In this document: positions 28,001-36,824 of the stretch, in pieces
Layout of the letters: each line of letters starts with the position of its first letter
Position numbering within the stretch: the first letter of the stretch is position 1
Source of the DNA: Verrucomicrobia bacterium Tous-C9LFEB
Lineage (GTDB): Bacteria; Acidobacteriota; Terriglobia; Terriglobales; Acidobacteriaceae
Assembly: GCA_903970445.1 (NCBI GenBank)
Contig: CAJCIP010000005.1
Location: 50,143 to 114,142, forward strand
DNA length: 64,000 bases
Reading direction: 5' to 3'
Notes under the pieces: model-generated
Databases searched by the model: none
What the model was told of the DNA's origin: nothing
Seen by the model: only the letters and a program-made list of their open reading frames with translations
Position numbers and translations under genes: made by a program

Positions 28001-29951
28001 CTTCGAACACCATTTCCTCATCGAGCTCGCCAACGCGCAGCGGCTTTGCGTGCGTGCCGCTGAGAAACACTCCGTACAGCCCACGATCCGGAATCGTACC
28101 GCCGTTCAAGATCGCGATGCGCTTCACGCCCTGCCGAGGCGTAATCCAGTTGCGCGTGCGATCCCAGGTGACGCGCGGCCGCAACTCGGCAAACTCATCC
28201 GAAGGGTAACGGCCAGCCAGCATGTCCAGCACGCCTTCAAACACTGCCACGCTCAGGTCTGCGAAGGGTGCCGCGCTGCGCACCAGCCGCAGCAGCGCAT
28301 CGTAGCTGATGCCTGCCGCTTCTTCTTCCGCGTCATCTGCAACGGTGATTACCGCAGGCTTGCGCTTCTTTGCTGGTCGTGAACCCTCTTGCTTCCGCTC
28401 CATCGGAGGATGCGCGACGGCAGCCACCATTTGCTGCGCCAGAACATCCAGCGGGTTGCGCAGGAATCGAGTTGACTCCACATGACCCTCATGCATGGCC
28501 TGCGTAACGGCAGCACACGCAATCAAGTCAGCACGGTACTTGGGAAAAATCACGCCTGTCGACGGCGCGCCAACACTATGTCCCGCGCGTCCGATGCGCT
28601 GCATACCGCTGGCCACGCTCGGCGGCGCCTCAATCTGCACCACCAGGTCCACTGCACCCATGTCGATGCCAAGCTCAAGCGACGACGTGCAGACAAGCGC
28701 CTTGATGCGCCCTGCTTTCAGCAGCTCTTCAATTTCGCTGCGCTGCGCTGCGGCGAGTGAGCCATGGTGCGCGCGCGCGATCGATTCTCCCGCCAGCTCG
28801 TTCAGCGCCCCGGCCAAACGTTCTGCAACTCGGCGCGCGTTTACGAAGATCAGCGTAGATGTGCGTTCACGGACGATCTCTAACAAACGCGGGTAGATGG
28901 ACTGCCAAATGCTCGTACGCTTCGGCCCTTGCGAGGCGGGCCCGCTTGGCAGATCATCGATCTCGCCAAGGCGCGCCATATCTTCCACTGGCACTTCGAC
29001 ACGCAAATCGAGCGTCTTACGTGCGCCCGCGTTGACGATTGTCACTGGCCGGTAGCGCGGACCGGAAGCTCTATCTTCGGTGGCCGCGTCTCCTAGGGCA
29101 TCTGTTACTGCGATGGCTGCCCGCGTTTCCGTGTCTTGCCCTTCCTTGTCACCGGAGGTCGAAGGAGCGGTGTGCTTCTTACCGAGTTCAGCGTCAACAC
29201 TCCCAGCCGCCCCACCCAAAAATCGCGCCACTTCCTCCAGGGGCCGCTGCGTCGCGCTCAAACCGATGCGCTGCAGCTTGCGACCGCACAGCGCCTCCAG
29301 CCGTTCCAGAGAAAGCATTAAATGGGCGCCGCGCTTTGTCGGAACGAGAGCGTGAATCTCATCGATGATCACTGTCTCGACGGAGCGCAGTCCCTCTCCG
29401 GCATCCGAGGTCAACAGGAGATATAGCGATTCAGGTGTGGTGATTAGGATCTCGCCTGGATGACGCTTGAATCGCGCTCGTTCTTTCGGCGAGGTGTCTC
29501 CAGTACGTACGCTGATCTCAGGTACGTGCGCGGGAACGCCTTGCTTTTGTGCCATGTTGGCGATGCCCGCAAGCGGCGATCGCAGATTGCGCTCCACGTC
29601 TACCGCCAGCGCCTTGAGCGGCGAGATGTACAGGACGCGACAGCCTTCCTGCGTTGAGGGCTCACGCAGCATCAGCTTGTCGAGGCACCAGAGGAACGCA
29701 GTCAGAGTTTTGCCGGTCCCCGTCGGAGCAAGGATGAGTGTTGACTCGCCCCGCGCAATCGCGGGCCAACCCTCGCGCTGTGGAGCCGTCACTCCTTCGA
29801 ATACGGCGCGGAACCACTCAGCCGTAACCGGATGAAATGAGTCAAGGACATCATCAGTAAACACAGGTTCAGGCGCGACTATTGGAGGCGCTTTTGGAGA
29901 CGGCTTCTTGGCTGGAACGTTCTTCGCCTGCTTTGTCTTGCGCTCAGCCAA
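25044..29951 (-). CDS. lhr: Large helicase-related protein Lhr (DEAD/DEAH superfamily 2 helicase)
   Basis: 1635-residue ATP-dependent helicase of the full-length Lhr type (E. coli Lhr is about 1540). Seen motifs: Q-like region with TAPQREGWPAIARGE, Walker A APTGTGKTLTAFLWCLDKL, DEAH-type VIIDEIHALVPTKRG, motif III LSATQRPLEEVARFL, and the helicase C-terminal QRIGRAGHSVG. The Lhr winged-helix and DEAD/H-associated regions follow, then the large C-terminal part with several winged-helix-like segments. The start is TTG with GGAG upstream; the N-terminus is Lys/Pro-rich. Lhr is tied to DNA repair, and its C-terminal domain is reported as a glycosylase in other bacteria. It precedes a Nei-type glycosylase on the same strand. 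Confidence 0.93.
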   Translation of the reverse strand: MAERKTKQAKNVPAKKPSPKAPPIVAPEPVFTDDVLDSFHPVTAEWFRAVFEGVTAPQREGWPAIARGESTLILAPTGTGKTLTAFLWCLDKLMLREPSTQEGCRVLYISPLKALAVDVERNLRSPLAGIANMAQKQGVPAHVPEISVRTGDTSPKERARFKRHPGEILITTPESLYLLLTSDAGEGLRSVETVIIDEIHALVPTKRGAHLMLSLERLEALCGRKLQRIGLSATQRPLEEVARFLGGAAGSVDAELGKKHTAPSTSGDKEGQDTETRAAIAVTDALGDAATEDRASGPRYRPVTIVNAGARKTLDLRVEVPVEDMARLGEIDDLPSGPASQGPKRTSIWQSIYPRLLEIVRERTSTLIFVNARRVAERLAGALNELAGESIARAHHGSLAAAQRSEIEELLKAGRIKALVCTSSLELGIDMGAVDLVVQIEAPPSVASGMQRIGRAGHSVGAPSTGVIFPKYRADLIACAAVTQAMHEGHVESTRFLRNPLDVLAQQMVAAVAHPPMERKQEGSRPAKKRKPAVITVADDAEEEAAGISYDALLRLVRSAAPFADLSVAVFEGVLDMLAGRYPSDEFAELRPRVTWDRTRNWITPRQGVKRIAILNGGTIPDRGLYGVFLSGTHAKPLRVGELDEEMVFEARTGDTFVLGASTWRIDEITHDRVLVSPAPGEPGKMPFWHGDQAGRPIEFGRRIGALVRQLREMPRSAAVAKLTREHDLDERAAENVLRYLADQELATEQVPDDRTIVVERVRDELGDWRVCCLTPFGSKVHAPWAMAVTAKIKAAGLDVETMWSEDGFVLRFPETDTPPEAELLMLEPQEAADLVLQQLGSTALFAAKFREAASRALLLPRRRADGRTPLWQQRKRAYDLLNVAARYASFPMLLEAYRECLRDVFDMPALMETLRAISSRSIRVHVVNSRTPSPFAGALLFSYVANYIYDGDAPLAERRAQALSIDQEQLRELLGDADLRELLDIGAIEETEEQLQCLMDNYKARNVDGVHDLLLRLGDLTREELAKRSDAVEVPGVVERLIRARRVLELMIAGEKRLLAVEDAARMRDALGVPLPPGLPTAFLEPVPDALLDVVRRFARTHGPFVTGDVATRYGLPKESVEAVLQRLVGMGRVIEGGFRPGGVNREWMDAEVLRSIRRKSLARLRKEVEPVEQRTLARLFTRWQGVVQPRRGLDALLDVTENLQGAPLPASLLETEILPSRIAGYKPADLDTLIAAGEVVWVGLEPLGERDGRIGLYLAEKLPLLWPVDRVQSSGTKAQKTDANEPDSSLSEKEQAIVAYLQVHGASFFATLHDGVGGGYPGETIEALWSLVWRGLLTNDAVHCLRAYCQRTESSNRNAKPVRRVHNQVGFRSRRTTPPTAQGRWSLNAVAFDQTRSTPARQTDWSHAIAQQMLTRYGVVFRETAHAEGLPGGFSAVYDVLKALEESGRVRRGYFAADLGATQFAMPAAVDLLRSLRTQTGDGAEHEVLLIAATDPANPYGALLRWPAAPEEGSSLTRSVGARVVLVDGALTAYLRRGNPNIQVLLPEEEPQRSQTARALSEFLVAFVQREEAEANRGRGGLLITAINGVSAAEHPLSRFLLDAGFQVGPMGFNVRRGLPQLPGRPAESLQRA

Positions 29952-30196
29952 GTGCGGTTACTCCAATGCGATCTTCGGGGTTCGAATCTGCTGTTGATTG
30001 GATGCGCCACCAAGCATAGCCGCATCGATGCTCATGCCTCTTCGCCTGCCTCTCATTTTCACCAAGTCATCGTGACAGACCGCTTGCGTTCTTCGCTTCA
30101 ACTGTCATTTCTGACCGGCCTCGGTAGATGCCGTTGACTACTTCCTTACAAGGGCTTGCCCGGCGTTCAGGAACGGGCTACCCTAAACGACTCACC

Positions 30197-30652
30197 ATGA
30201 CAGAACCGAAACAACTCACCCCGCTCACACAAGCGGAGCGGCAACAACTCATCGACCATGCCACAGCGGTCGCCAAGCACTCGTACTCTCCGTACAGCCA
30301 TTTCCGGGTGGGAGCCGCGCTGCTCCTTGAGGATGGCGCCACCATCACCGGTTGCAATGTAGAAAACTGCTCGTATCGTCTGACCAGTTGCGCGGAGCAG
30401 GCGGCAATAGCGCGAGCTGTCTCAGAGCGCGGCCCGAAGATTCGTTTGCGAGCCGTTGCTGTAGCCAACCTCAATGGCGCCGCCTCCATGCCATGCGGCG
30501 CTTGTCGACAGACGCTCTCCGAATTTGGCGGAGATGCTACCCCGATCTTCTATCCAGGAGACGGCGGCACACCGGAAGAGACAACGCTGGGCGCACTGCT
30601 GCCGCACGCATTTCGCCTCGAGCATCTTGAAACCGCGGATAAGAGTTCATGA
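30197..30652 (+). CDS. cdd: Cytidine deaminase
   Basis: Converts cytidine/deoxycytidine to uridine forms in the salvage pathway. About 151 residues from ATG 30197 (MTEPKQLTPL); an upstream frame extension to 30128 lacks a convincing start context. Motifs: SYSPYSHFRVGAAL, NVENCSYRLTSCAEQAAIARA with the CAE zinc/catalytic triad, and PCGACRQTLSEFG with two further zinc Cys. Three Cys ligands mark the homotetrameric type. Its stop overlaps the next gene (ATGA, 4 bp), so translation is coupled with the pyrimidine phosphorylase. Confidence 0.95.
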   Translation: MTEPKQLTPLTQAERQQLIDHATAVAKHSYSPYSHFRVGAALLLEDGATITGCNVENCSYRLTSCAEQAAIARAVSERGPKIRLRAVAVANLNGAASMPCGACRQTLSEFGGDATPIFYPGDGGTPEETTLGALLPHAFRLEHLETADKSS

Positions 30653-32007
30653 TTCACCCTCTCGACATCATCATCCGCAAGCGCGACGGTGCCGAGCTGA
30701 CGAAGGCGGAAATCGAACAATTCATCGCAGCAGTCGTGCAAAGCGGCGAGAATTCCGAGCAGGCTAACGTCACGCCAGCGCAGATTGCCGCGTTCCTCAT
30801 GGCTGTCTTCCAACGTGGCATGTCACGCCGAGAGCTCGCCGACCTCACCGCCGCCATGCGCTTTTCCGGAGAGACATTCGACACGAGCGCGCTGCACACA
30901 TTCACAGTCGACAAGCACTCCACCGGGGGCGTGGGCGACAAGACTTCGTTGCTCATCGCGCCGATGATCGCTGCCGCAGGCATTGAGCGAACACCATCCA
31001 TCTCCGTTCCGATGATCTCGGGCCGTTCGTTGGGTCACACCGGCGGCACGCTCGACAAGCTCGAAACAATCCCCGGCTTCAATACACAGCTTCCGCTCAA
31101 TCGCATGACGGAAGTGCTGCGTAGCACCCACGCGGTCCTCGTCGGGCAAACACCGCGTCTCGTTCCAGCTGACCGCATTTTGTACGGCATGCGGGACCAC
31201 ACGGGCACGGTCGAATCTCCATTTCTTATTTGCGCCAGCATCATGTCAAAAAAACTCGCGGAAGATCTCCGTGGGTTGGTGCTCGACGTGAAGATCGGCA
31301 GCGGTGCATTCATGCCAACCTACGAAGCCTCAAAGTTCTTGGCCGAGCTCATGGTTTCAACAGGTGAACTTGCCGGTACGCGTACGGTGGCGCTACTTAC
31401 CATGATGAACGAACCGCTCGGGCGCTTCTCCGGCAACTGGCTGGAAATTTGGGAGTGCGTGGATATCATGCAGGGCAAGCGTCATCCCATGTCCGCAGAC
31501 CTGATTGAACTTTCCAACATCCTGAGCGGATGGATGCTCTACTTCGCGAACAAAGTGACGACTCCGGAAGAAGGCGCGTCTCTCGCCAATCGGCTGCTCG
31601 AGAGTGGTGTGGCGTATCAGTCCTGGCTCTCGATCGTGGAAGCGCAGGGTGGCGACACAAGCGTGTTCGAGAACCCGGCCGCGTTCCACAAACCCGAAGC
31701 GAGTCGCGTCTTCCGCGCGCATCGCGCAGGGTTTCTCGCCGGCATGGATTGCAAAAAGGTCGGCTGGGCGGTACAGCGGCTAGGAGCTGGCCGCAACAAA
31801 CCTGGTGACCCAGTGAGCGCGCATGCTGGTCTGCAATCTCATGCCAAAATCGGGCAGAAGATGGGTGAAGGCGATCCACTGTTTACTCTCTACGGAGATT
31901 CAGAGGCGCAGCTGGATGAAGCCACCGCGATGCTGGCGGAAACTGTCAACATCTCCGACACGTTACCGGCAACATTGCCTCTCGTTCACGAAATAGTCCT
32001 TGGATAA
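30649..32007 (+). CDS. deoA: Pyrimidine-nucleoside (thymidine) phosphorylase
   Basis: Phosphorolysis of thymidine/uridine to base and (deoxy)ribose 1-phosphate. 452 residues; the family signature KHSTGGVGDKTSLLIAPMIA and SGRSLGHTGGTLDKLETIPG are clear, as is KIGSGAFM with the phosphate/pyrimidine site. It follows cdd with a 4-bp overlap in a nucleoside salvage operon. Whether it is strictly thymidine phosphorylase (DeoA) or the broader Pdp cannot be decided by eye. Confidence 0.94.
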   Translation: MIHPLDIIIRKRDGAELTKAEIEQFIAAVVQSGENSEQANVTPAQIAAFLMAVFQRGMSRRELADLTAAMRFSGETFDTSALHTFTVDKHSTGGVGDKTSLLIAPMIAAAGIERTPSISVPMISGRSLGHTGGTLDKLETIPGFNTQLPLNRMTEVLRSTHAVLVGQTPRLVPADRILYGMRDHTGTVESPFLICASIMSKKLAEDLRGLVLDVKIGSGAFMPTYEASKFLAELMVSTGELAGTRTVALLTMMNEPLGRFSGNWLEIWECVDIMQGKRHPMSADLIELSNILSGWMLYFANKVTTPEEGASLANRLLESGVAYQSWLSIVEAQGGDTSVFENPAAFHKPEASRVFRAHRAGFLAGMDCKKVGWAVQRLGAGRNKPGDPVSAHAGLQSHAKIGQKMGEGDPLFTLYGDSEAQLDEATAMLAETVNISDTLPATLPLVHEIVLG

Positions 32008-32121
32008 CCTGGTTCATCGTGGCTCAACAAACGGGATCGCTTCGGGCAGGACATTCGAGCATAAGTGCATCTGAAAATTAGGAAGCCTGCGCGAAGAAGA
32101 AGCGCGGGTTAGGGGGCCAAA

Positions 32122-32910
32122 TTGCTATCCAAAGTTGCTCTTCTCTTATTTCTTTGTGTCTTTGCTTCGCTCCCATGCGTTGGACAAGCGATCGTTGTTC
32201 ATGAAGTCGTTGGAACATCCAGAGCGTTCCTTGTCATTCGTGACGAGGGGGGCGACATCATAGGCCGTGGAACGTTTGTGCAAAGCACGCATGGGTCTCA
32301 TGTTTTCTCAAAGCTCTCGCTCAATTTCCACGACGGCTCAGTGGACGAAGACACGTCTCATTTCATTCAGGCGCGAACCTTCCGCTTGATCGACGACCAT
32401 CACGTGCAGAGCGGACCTTCCTTTCCAAAGCCCATCGACGTCGCGATCAATGCGAGCGGAAATATCACCACGAAAACTACGGACAGCGGAAAGATCAAAG
32501 TGGAGACCAGCCACATCGATCTACCGCCGGACGTGGCAAACGGAATGCTGGCCCCAGCGATGCTGAATCTTGCCTCGCGCAATGGGGAGGAACGAACGAT
32601 CAGCTTCATCGCTCCCGCCGGAAAGGGACGCTTGATTCACTTGAAGGTGACCCACGACAGGCTCGACAAGTTCACGATCGCCGGAGGAACTGTTGCGGCT
32701 GATGTTTATCGCGTGCACTACGACCTTGGCGGAGTTGTGGGCGTCGTCGCTCCACTCGTAGGCAAACAGCCCGCAGACACCATGGTCTGGCTCACACACG
32801 GCGTTCCCTCTCTCGTACGCGAACAAGGGGCGCTCTATGACGGCGGCCCTGTGCTGAGCCTGGAGCTGGCAGGAGCAAGTTTTGAAAAGAACGCAACCTC
32901 GCCTAAGTAG
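32122..32910 (+). CDS. Exported protein of unknown function within the nucleoside-salvage locus
   Basis: 262 residues from a TTG start with a strong AGGGGG nearby. A signal peptide is visible (MLSKVALLLFLCVFASLPCVGQ). The mature protein is beta-strand-rich by eye, with the repeated features SRAFLVIRDEGGDIIGRGTF and HIDLPPDVANGMLAPAMLN, and ends in a short Lys/Pro tail. I do not recognise a family with certainty. It is separated by 114 bp from the upstream phosphorylase and by 98 bp from nupC, all on the same strand, so it may or may not share the operon. Confidence 0.75.
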   Translation: MLSKVALLLFLCVFASLPCVGQAIVVHEVVGTSRAFLVIRDEGGDIIGRGTFVQSTHGSHVFSKLSLNFHDGSVDEDTSHFIQARTFRLIDDHHVQSGPSFPKPIDVAINASGNITTKTTDSGKIKVETSHIDLPPDVANGMLAPAMLNLASRNGEERTISFIAPAGKGRLIHLKVTHDRLDKFTIAGGTVAADVYRVHYDLGGVVGVVAPLVGKQPADTMVWLTHGVPSLVREQGALYDGGPVLSLELAGASFEKNATSPK

Positions 32911-33008
32911 ATTGCAAAGGCACCGATCCGAGGCTAATTCCTCCAGGCAAGCCGTTCTCCTCCAAACGCCATTTACACTCCATTCATCCCTTCACCCTGG
33001 AGTGCCCT

Positions 33009-34253
33009 TTGGCCCGCTTCACCGGTCTGCTTGGACTCGCCGTTCTTCTTACGGTCGCCTATCTGCTTTCTACGAATCGTCGCGCCATACGCTGGCGCAC
33101 CGTTGCCTGGGGGCTCAGCCTTCAGGTCCTGTTTGCATTTCTTGTCATCAAGTGGAGCTACGGACAAATCGTCCTTAAGACAGGCGCGGATGCCGTTAGC
33201 AACCTCCTTGGTCACGCGGTAGACGGCTCTTCCATGGTGTTTGGCCGACTCGGCAACCCGGCGGATCCGCTGCAGGTCTTCGCATTCTCGGTGCTGCCCA
33301 CCATCATCTTTGTGTCCGCGCTCTTTGCAATGCTGTACCACCTAGGCATCATGCAGCGTGTTATCAAGCTTGTCGCCTGGATTATGCAGCGCACCATGGG
33401 CACGTCCGGCGCGGAATCCACCAATGTCGCGGCTTCCATCTTCATGGGTCAGACGGAAGCGCCGCTGACCATTCGGCCGTTCCTTGGCGGCGCAACCAGG
33501 TCCGAATTGATGACAATCATGACCTCCGGCATGGCACATGTTTCCGGTGGCATCATGGCAGCGTACATTCTCTTTGGCATCCGCGCTCAGGACCTTCTTT
33601 CGGCGGTCATCATGACTGCGCCTGGAACCATCCTTGTCGCGAAGATGCTTGTGCCGGAAACGGAGGTGCCAGCGACGCTGGGCAGCGTCAACATTCCGAC
33701 TGAAGACGAGCACAAGAACGAGAACCTCATTGGTTCGATCGCTCGCGGCACCATTGACGGCGGCCAGCTCGCGTTCAACGTCGCCATCATGCTGATCAGC
33801 TTTCTCGCTATCGTTGGCTTGCTCAACGCAATCATGCTTGGCATTTCCGGCTTCCTTTGGGCTCATGGACACGTTCCATTTCCTCACTCGCTTGGCAACG
33901 CTCTCGGTGTGCTTTGCGCCCCCATCGCCTGGCTCATTGGCATTCCCTGGCACGACGCGCCAATCGTCGGGAACCTAATCGGCACGCGTGCGGTGCTGAA
34001 CGAGTTCATTGCGTATACGCAGCTCGGTCAACTTGCAAAATCAGGAGCAATCTCTACCCGCACGCTCGCCATCGCAACCTTCGCACTTTGTGGCTTTGCC
34101 AATCTTGGTTCAGTGGGCATGCAGATTGGCGGCATCGGTGCGCTGATTCCACATCGGCGTAACGAGCTCGCGAAGCTTGGCCTGCGCGCGATGCTTGCAG
34201 GCACCATGGCGAACCTCATGTCCGCTAGTATCGTGAGCATGCTGATCAAGTAG
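33009..34253 (+). CDS. nupC: NupC-family concentrative nucleoside transporter
   Basis: 414-residue inner-membrane symporter for nucleosides. Starts at TTG (MARFTGLLGLAVLLT). Characteristic segments are MGQTEAPLTIRPFLG, MTSGMAHVSGGIMAAYILFG and the C-terminal NLGSVGMQIGGIGALIPHRR, with many hydrophobic helices. Position between pyrimidine and purine salvage enzymes supports a nucleoside substrate. Ion coupling (H+ or Na+) is not readable. Confidence 0.93.
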   Translation: MARFTGLLGLAVLLTVAYLLSTNRRAIRWRTVAWGLSLQVLFAFLVIKWSYGQIVLKTGADAVSNLLGHAVDGSSMVFGRLGNPADPLQVFAFSVLPTIIFVSALFAMLYHLGIMQRVIKLVAWIMQRTMGTSGAESTNVAASIFMGQTEAPLTIRPFLGGATRSELMTIMTSGMAHVSGGIMAAYILFGIRAQDLLSAVIMTAPGTILVAKMLVPETEVPATLGSVNIPTEDEHKNENLIGSIARGTIDGGQLAFNVAIMLISFLAIVGLLNAIMLGISGFLWAHGHVPFPHSLGNALGVLCAPIAWLIGIPWHDAPIVGNLIGTRAVLNEFIAYTQLGQLAKSGAISTRTLAIATFALCGFANLGSVGMQIGGIGALIPHRRNELAKLGLRAMLAGTMANLMSASIVSMLIK

Positions 34254-34346
34254 CTCCTGTGGCTGCGAACAGGCAGAGAGCCGCAGGTCTGCGTGTTCTC
34301 TGCCTGGCTACACTTCATCGATCAACTTTGCCAAGAGGAACAGTTT

Positions 34347-35216
34347 GTGCTGAACAACAACAACCAATACTCCCGCACTCTCGCTGCCGCGGATCACATC
34401 CGTTCGCTACACGCTGCCAAGCCGCAGCTTGGCATCATCCTCGGCTCGGGGCTTGGAACGTTTGCTTCCGAGGTCGAGAACGCAACGGCAATCGGCTACT
34501 CCGACATCCCAGGCTGGCCGCTGTCTACCGTCGAGGGTCACTCCGGCAAGCTTGTTCTCGGGACTATCGGCGGTGTGAACGTCGCGGTGATGCAAGGGCG
34601 CGTGCATGCCTACGAGGGTTACTCGATGGACGAGGTCACGTTTCCGACACGCGTCCTTGGGCTGCTCGGTTGCACAAGCCTCATCGTCACCAACGCAGCG
34701 GGCGGTATCAACACCAGCTATGGAGAAGGCGCGCTGGTGTGCATCTCGGACCACATCAACCTCACCGGCCACAATGCTGCCGTCGGCCCGAACGAGGCTC
34801 GCTTCGCAGTCAAAAAAGATGCTGGCCTGCGCTTCTTCGACATGACCGCTGCGTATTCGCCGCGCCTGCGAAAGCTGGCTGCTGCTGAGGCACAGCAGCA
34901 AAGCATTTCCCTGCCGGAAGGCGTATACCTCGCGGTGCTTGGGCCGAGTTACGAGACTGCAGCTGAGATTCGCGCGTTCCGCACGCTTGGCGCTGACCTT
35001 GTCGGCATGAGCACGGTGCACGAGGTCATCGTCGCGCGGCACATGGGCCTGGAGGTGCTTGGCCTCTCGCTCGTAACGAACATGGCTGCGGGTGTTCTTG
35101 ATCAGGCGATCAACCACGCCGAGGTGATGGAAATCGGCGAGCGCATGTCGAAACAGTTCGCGAGCCTGGTAAAGGCTCTCGTGCCTCAGGTCGTCGCGGC
35201 CACGGCGCAGCAGTAG
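34347..35216 (+). CDS. punA: Purine-nucleoside phosphorylase (inosine/guanosine type)
   Basis: 289 residues from GTG 34347, which has AGAGGAA about 7 bases upstream; a longer frame start at 34293 is possible. Motifs: GIILGSGLGTFASE, VEGHSGKLVLG with the phosphate/substrate His, VTNAAGGINTSYGEG, and MSTVHEVIVARHMGLEVLG. This is the trimeric PNP family (PNP-I), splitting inosine and guanosine by phosphate. It precedes udk by 13 bp, so the pair is co-transcribed. Confidence 0.94.
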   Translation: MLNNNNQYSRTLAAADHIRSLHAAKPQLGIILGSGLGTFASEVENATAIGYSDIPGWPLSTVEGHSGKLVLGTIGGVNVAVMQGRVHAYEGYSMDEVTFPTRVLGLLGCTSLIVTNAAGGINTSYGEGALVCISDHINLTGHNAAVGPNEARFAVKKDAGLRFFDMTAAYSPRLRKLAAAEAQQQSISLPEGVYLAVLGPSYETAAEIRAFRTLGADLVGMSTVHEVIVARHMGLEVLGLSLVTNMAAGVLDQAINHAEVMEIGERMSKQFASLVKALVPQVVAATAQQ

Positions 35217-35229
35217 CTACACTGTTTCC

Positions 35230-35877
35230 GTGGACACCCAAGCCGAACAACTCAGCCTGCCGCATCGGCCCATCATTCTAGGCATTGCTGGTTGTTCGGG
35301 ATCGGGAAAGACGACGCTGGCAAGGGAGCTTGCTTCCGTGCTCGACGCTACGTTGTTTCCGCTAGACTTCTACTACTGCGACCTTTCGCACCTGCCGGAA
35401 GACGAACGCGGTCTGCAGAACTTCGATCATCCTGACTCTCTCGAAAGCGAACTCATCGTGCAGGACGTGCGACAGCTTGCGGCAGGCAAGACGATCCAAC
35501 GTCCGGTGTACGACTTCAAGACGCACTCGCGTGTCGCGGGTACGTTCGAGGCCATTGGTCCGAAGCGTTTTGTCATCGTCGAGGGAATACTCGGACTGCA
35601 TTACGACAGTCTGTTTCCGCTGTACGACTTCAGCATCTACGTCGATGCGCCGAACGCGATCTGCCTAAACCGCCGCATCTATCGCGACATGCGTGAGCGC
35701 GGACGTACCGAGAGGAGTGTGCGCGAGCAGTTCAACGCGACCGCAAAGCCGATGGCAGATCAGTACGTGATTCCCTCGCAGGCTCGAGCAGACCTGACCG
35801 TCGCGGGAACCGAGAACCTGGACTGGTCGATTGAGCTGGTGCTGCGCGGGCTGCGTGAGCGCGGGCTAATGGGGTAG
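35230..35877 (+). CDS. udk: Uridine kinase
   Basis: Phosphorylates uridine (and cytidine). 215 residues from GTG 35230. The Walker A P-loop is GIAGCSGSGKTTLARELA; NFDHPDSLESELIVQDVRQL and RPVYDFKTHSRV are the substrate-loop signatures, and DAPNAICLNRRIYRDMRERG the lid-like region. It is the last gene of the nucleoside-salvage cluster and lies close behind punA. Confidence 0.93.
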   Translation: MDTQAEQLSLPHRPIILGIAGCSGSGKTTLARELASVLDATLFPLDFYYCDLSHLPEDERGLQNFDHPDSLESELIVQDVRQLAAGKTIQRPVYDFKTHSRVAGTFEAIGPKRFVIVEGILGLHYDSLFPLYDFSIYVDAPNAICLNRRIYRDMRERGRTERSVREQFNATAKPMADQYVIPSQARADLTVAGTENLDWSIELVLRGLRERGLMG

Positions 35878-36305
35878 GTATCCCCCTCCCCCTGCATTCA
35901 GTCGAAAGTATTCATTCTGTGCGAGTTACGCGGTGTTCACCGTGCAAAGTATTCAAAGCAGGAACTTTGTTCGCAAAGTTCTGCATGTAAAGCACTTATT
36001 CGTGTTCGATATCAGGCTGCGGTTTCAGTGTATGTATCGGATGAAGCAGATCAAGAAATTCAGCTAACTCCATTGTAGATGAGTTGGCATAGTAATTATG
36101 ACAGCTCTATTTACCGTGGAATGAGAGACTTAGGCTCCTGCGGGGGCTTGACAGGTTCTTGCCGGAGATCAATTTGGCAAGACTTGAACCGTTCGAGGTG
36201 GTGAGGAGCCGGTTCGCGAGCTAACCTTCCCGCGCCCGGCACTGATTATAGGTTCATGGCAACGCTTTGAGTTCTAAACGCTTGGTAAATACAAAGCTAA
36301 ATCTC
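35878..36305. other. Non-coding gap after udk
   Basis: About 430 bases, visibly more AT-rich than neighbouring genes. No convincing coding frame and no RNA gene recognised. It contains an inverted repeat (35958-35984) listed separately. It may hold the 3' end of the salvage operon transcript and the end region of the membrane protein gene that converges on it. Confidence 0.4.
35958..35984. repeat. Hairpin with UUCG-type tetraloop
   Basis: GAACTTTG pairs perfectly with CAAAGTTC around a TTCG loop, and extends to GCA/TGC with one bulged G. No T-run follows, so it is not a standard terminator. It might be a transcript 3'-end structure of the salvage operon. Confidence 0.5.
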
Positions 36306-36776
36306 TCAATCGCCATCGCCTTTCAAGGAGCTTTTCGTCGCGCGAGAAATGATCATTCCGTAAAAGGTGCGGAGCATGCCGCCAGCTATCAGTAAACGAA
36401 TGATTGGCCAGATGAGCAACGAGGGCTCTACCGAACGCAGTTCCCAAACGAAAGATCCGCAGCCGGCTGCGATCACTGGAAGCATGAAGCAGCAACTGAT
36501 CACCGTGATTAGAGCAGGCCGGAATCCGTTATTTACATGAGTCACTGATGTATTGGACCGATCAGCGCGAAGGTCCAGGACGAACGCCCCGCAGTAAGCT
36601 ATGGCAGCAATTTCGCAGAAGAACATGTATGCGCGAAACTGCCACTTCGCGTCCGCCGTGCTCATCTGTCGCGTGCCGATGATGCCGAGAATGCAGAAGG
36701 AAAACCAAATAATCATCTGGTATTTGGCGATGAATCGATTCGACGCTGACTGCACGATGCATTTTCTCAAAGCCAA
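36306..36776 (-). CDS. Predicted membrane protein of unknown function
   Basis: 156 residues if started at the TTG at 36776; GTG 36755 or ATG 36716 are alternatives, and the TTG lies within an inverted repeat, so the start is unsure. Hydrophobic segments are visible (MIIWFSFCILGIIGT, FFCEIAAIAYCGAFVLDL, ALITVISCCFMLPVIAAGC, WPIIRLLIAGGML), indicating about four membrane helices. The gene is AT-richer than most neighbours. No family recognised. It is downstream of the deoxyhypusine-synthase-like gene. Confidence 0.6.
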   Translation of the reverse strand: MALRKCIVQSASNRFIAKYQMIIWFSFCILGIIGTRQMSTADAKWQFRAYMFFCEIAAIAYCGAFVLDLRADRSNTSVTHVNNGFRPALITVISCCFMLPVIAAGCGSFVWELRSVEPSLLIWPIIRLLIAGGMLRTFYGMIISRATKSSLKGDGD

Positions 36777-36801
36777 TGGCGGATCTATAGCTCCGCCATT
36801 G
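36774..36801. repeat. Perfect 10-bp inverted repeat between the membrane gene and the DHS-like gene
   Basis: CAATGGCGGA and TCCGCCATTG flank an 8-base loop. It lies 23 bp beyond the stop of the DHS-like gene on its strand and could act as a transcript-end stem, but there is no T-run behind it. Confidence 0.55.
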
Positions 36802-36824
36802 CCGTGGAGACCGTAAGGCTGACC

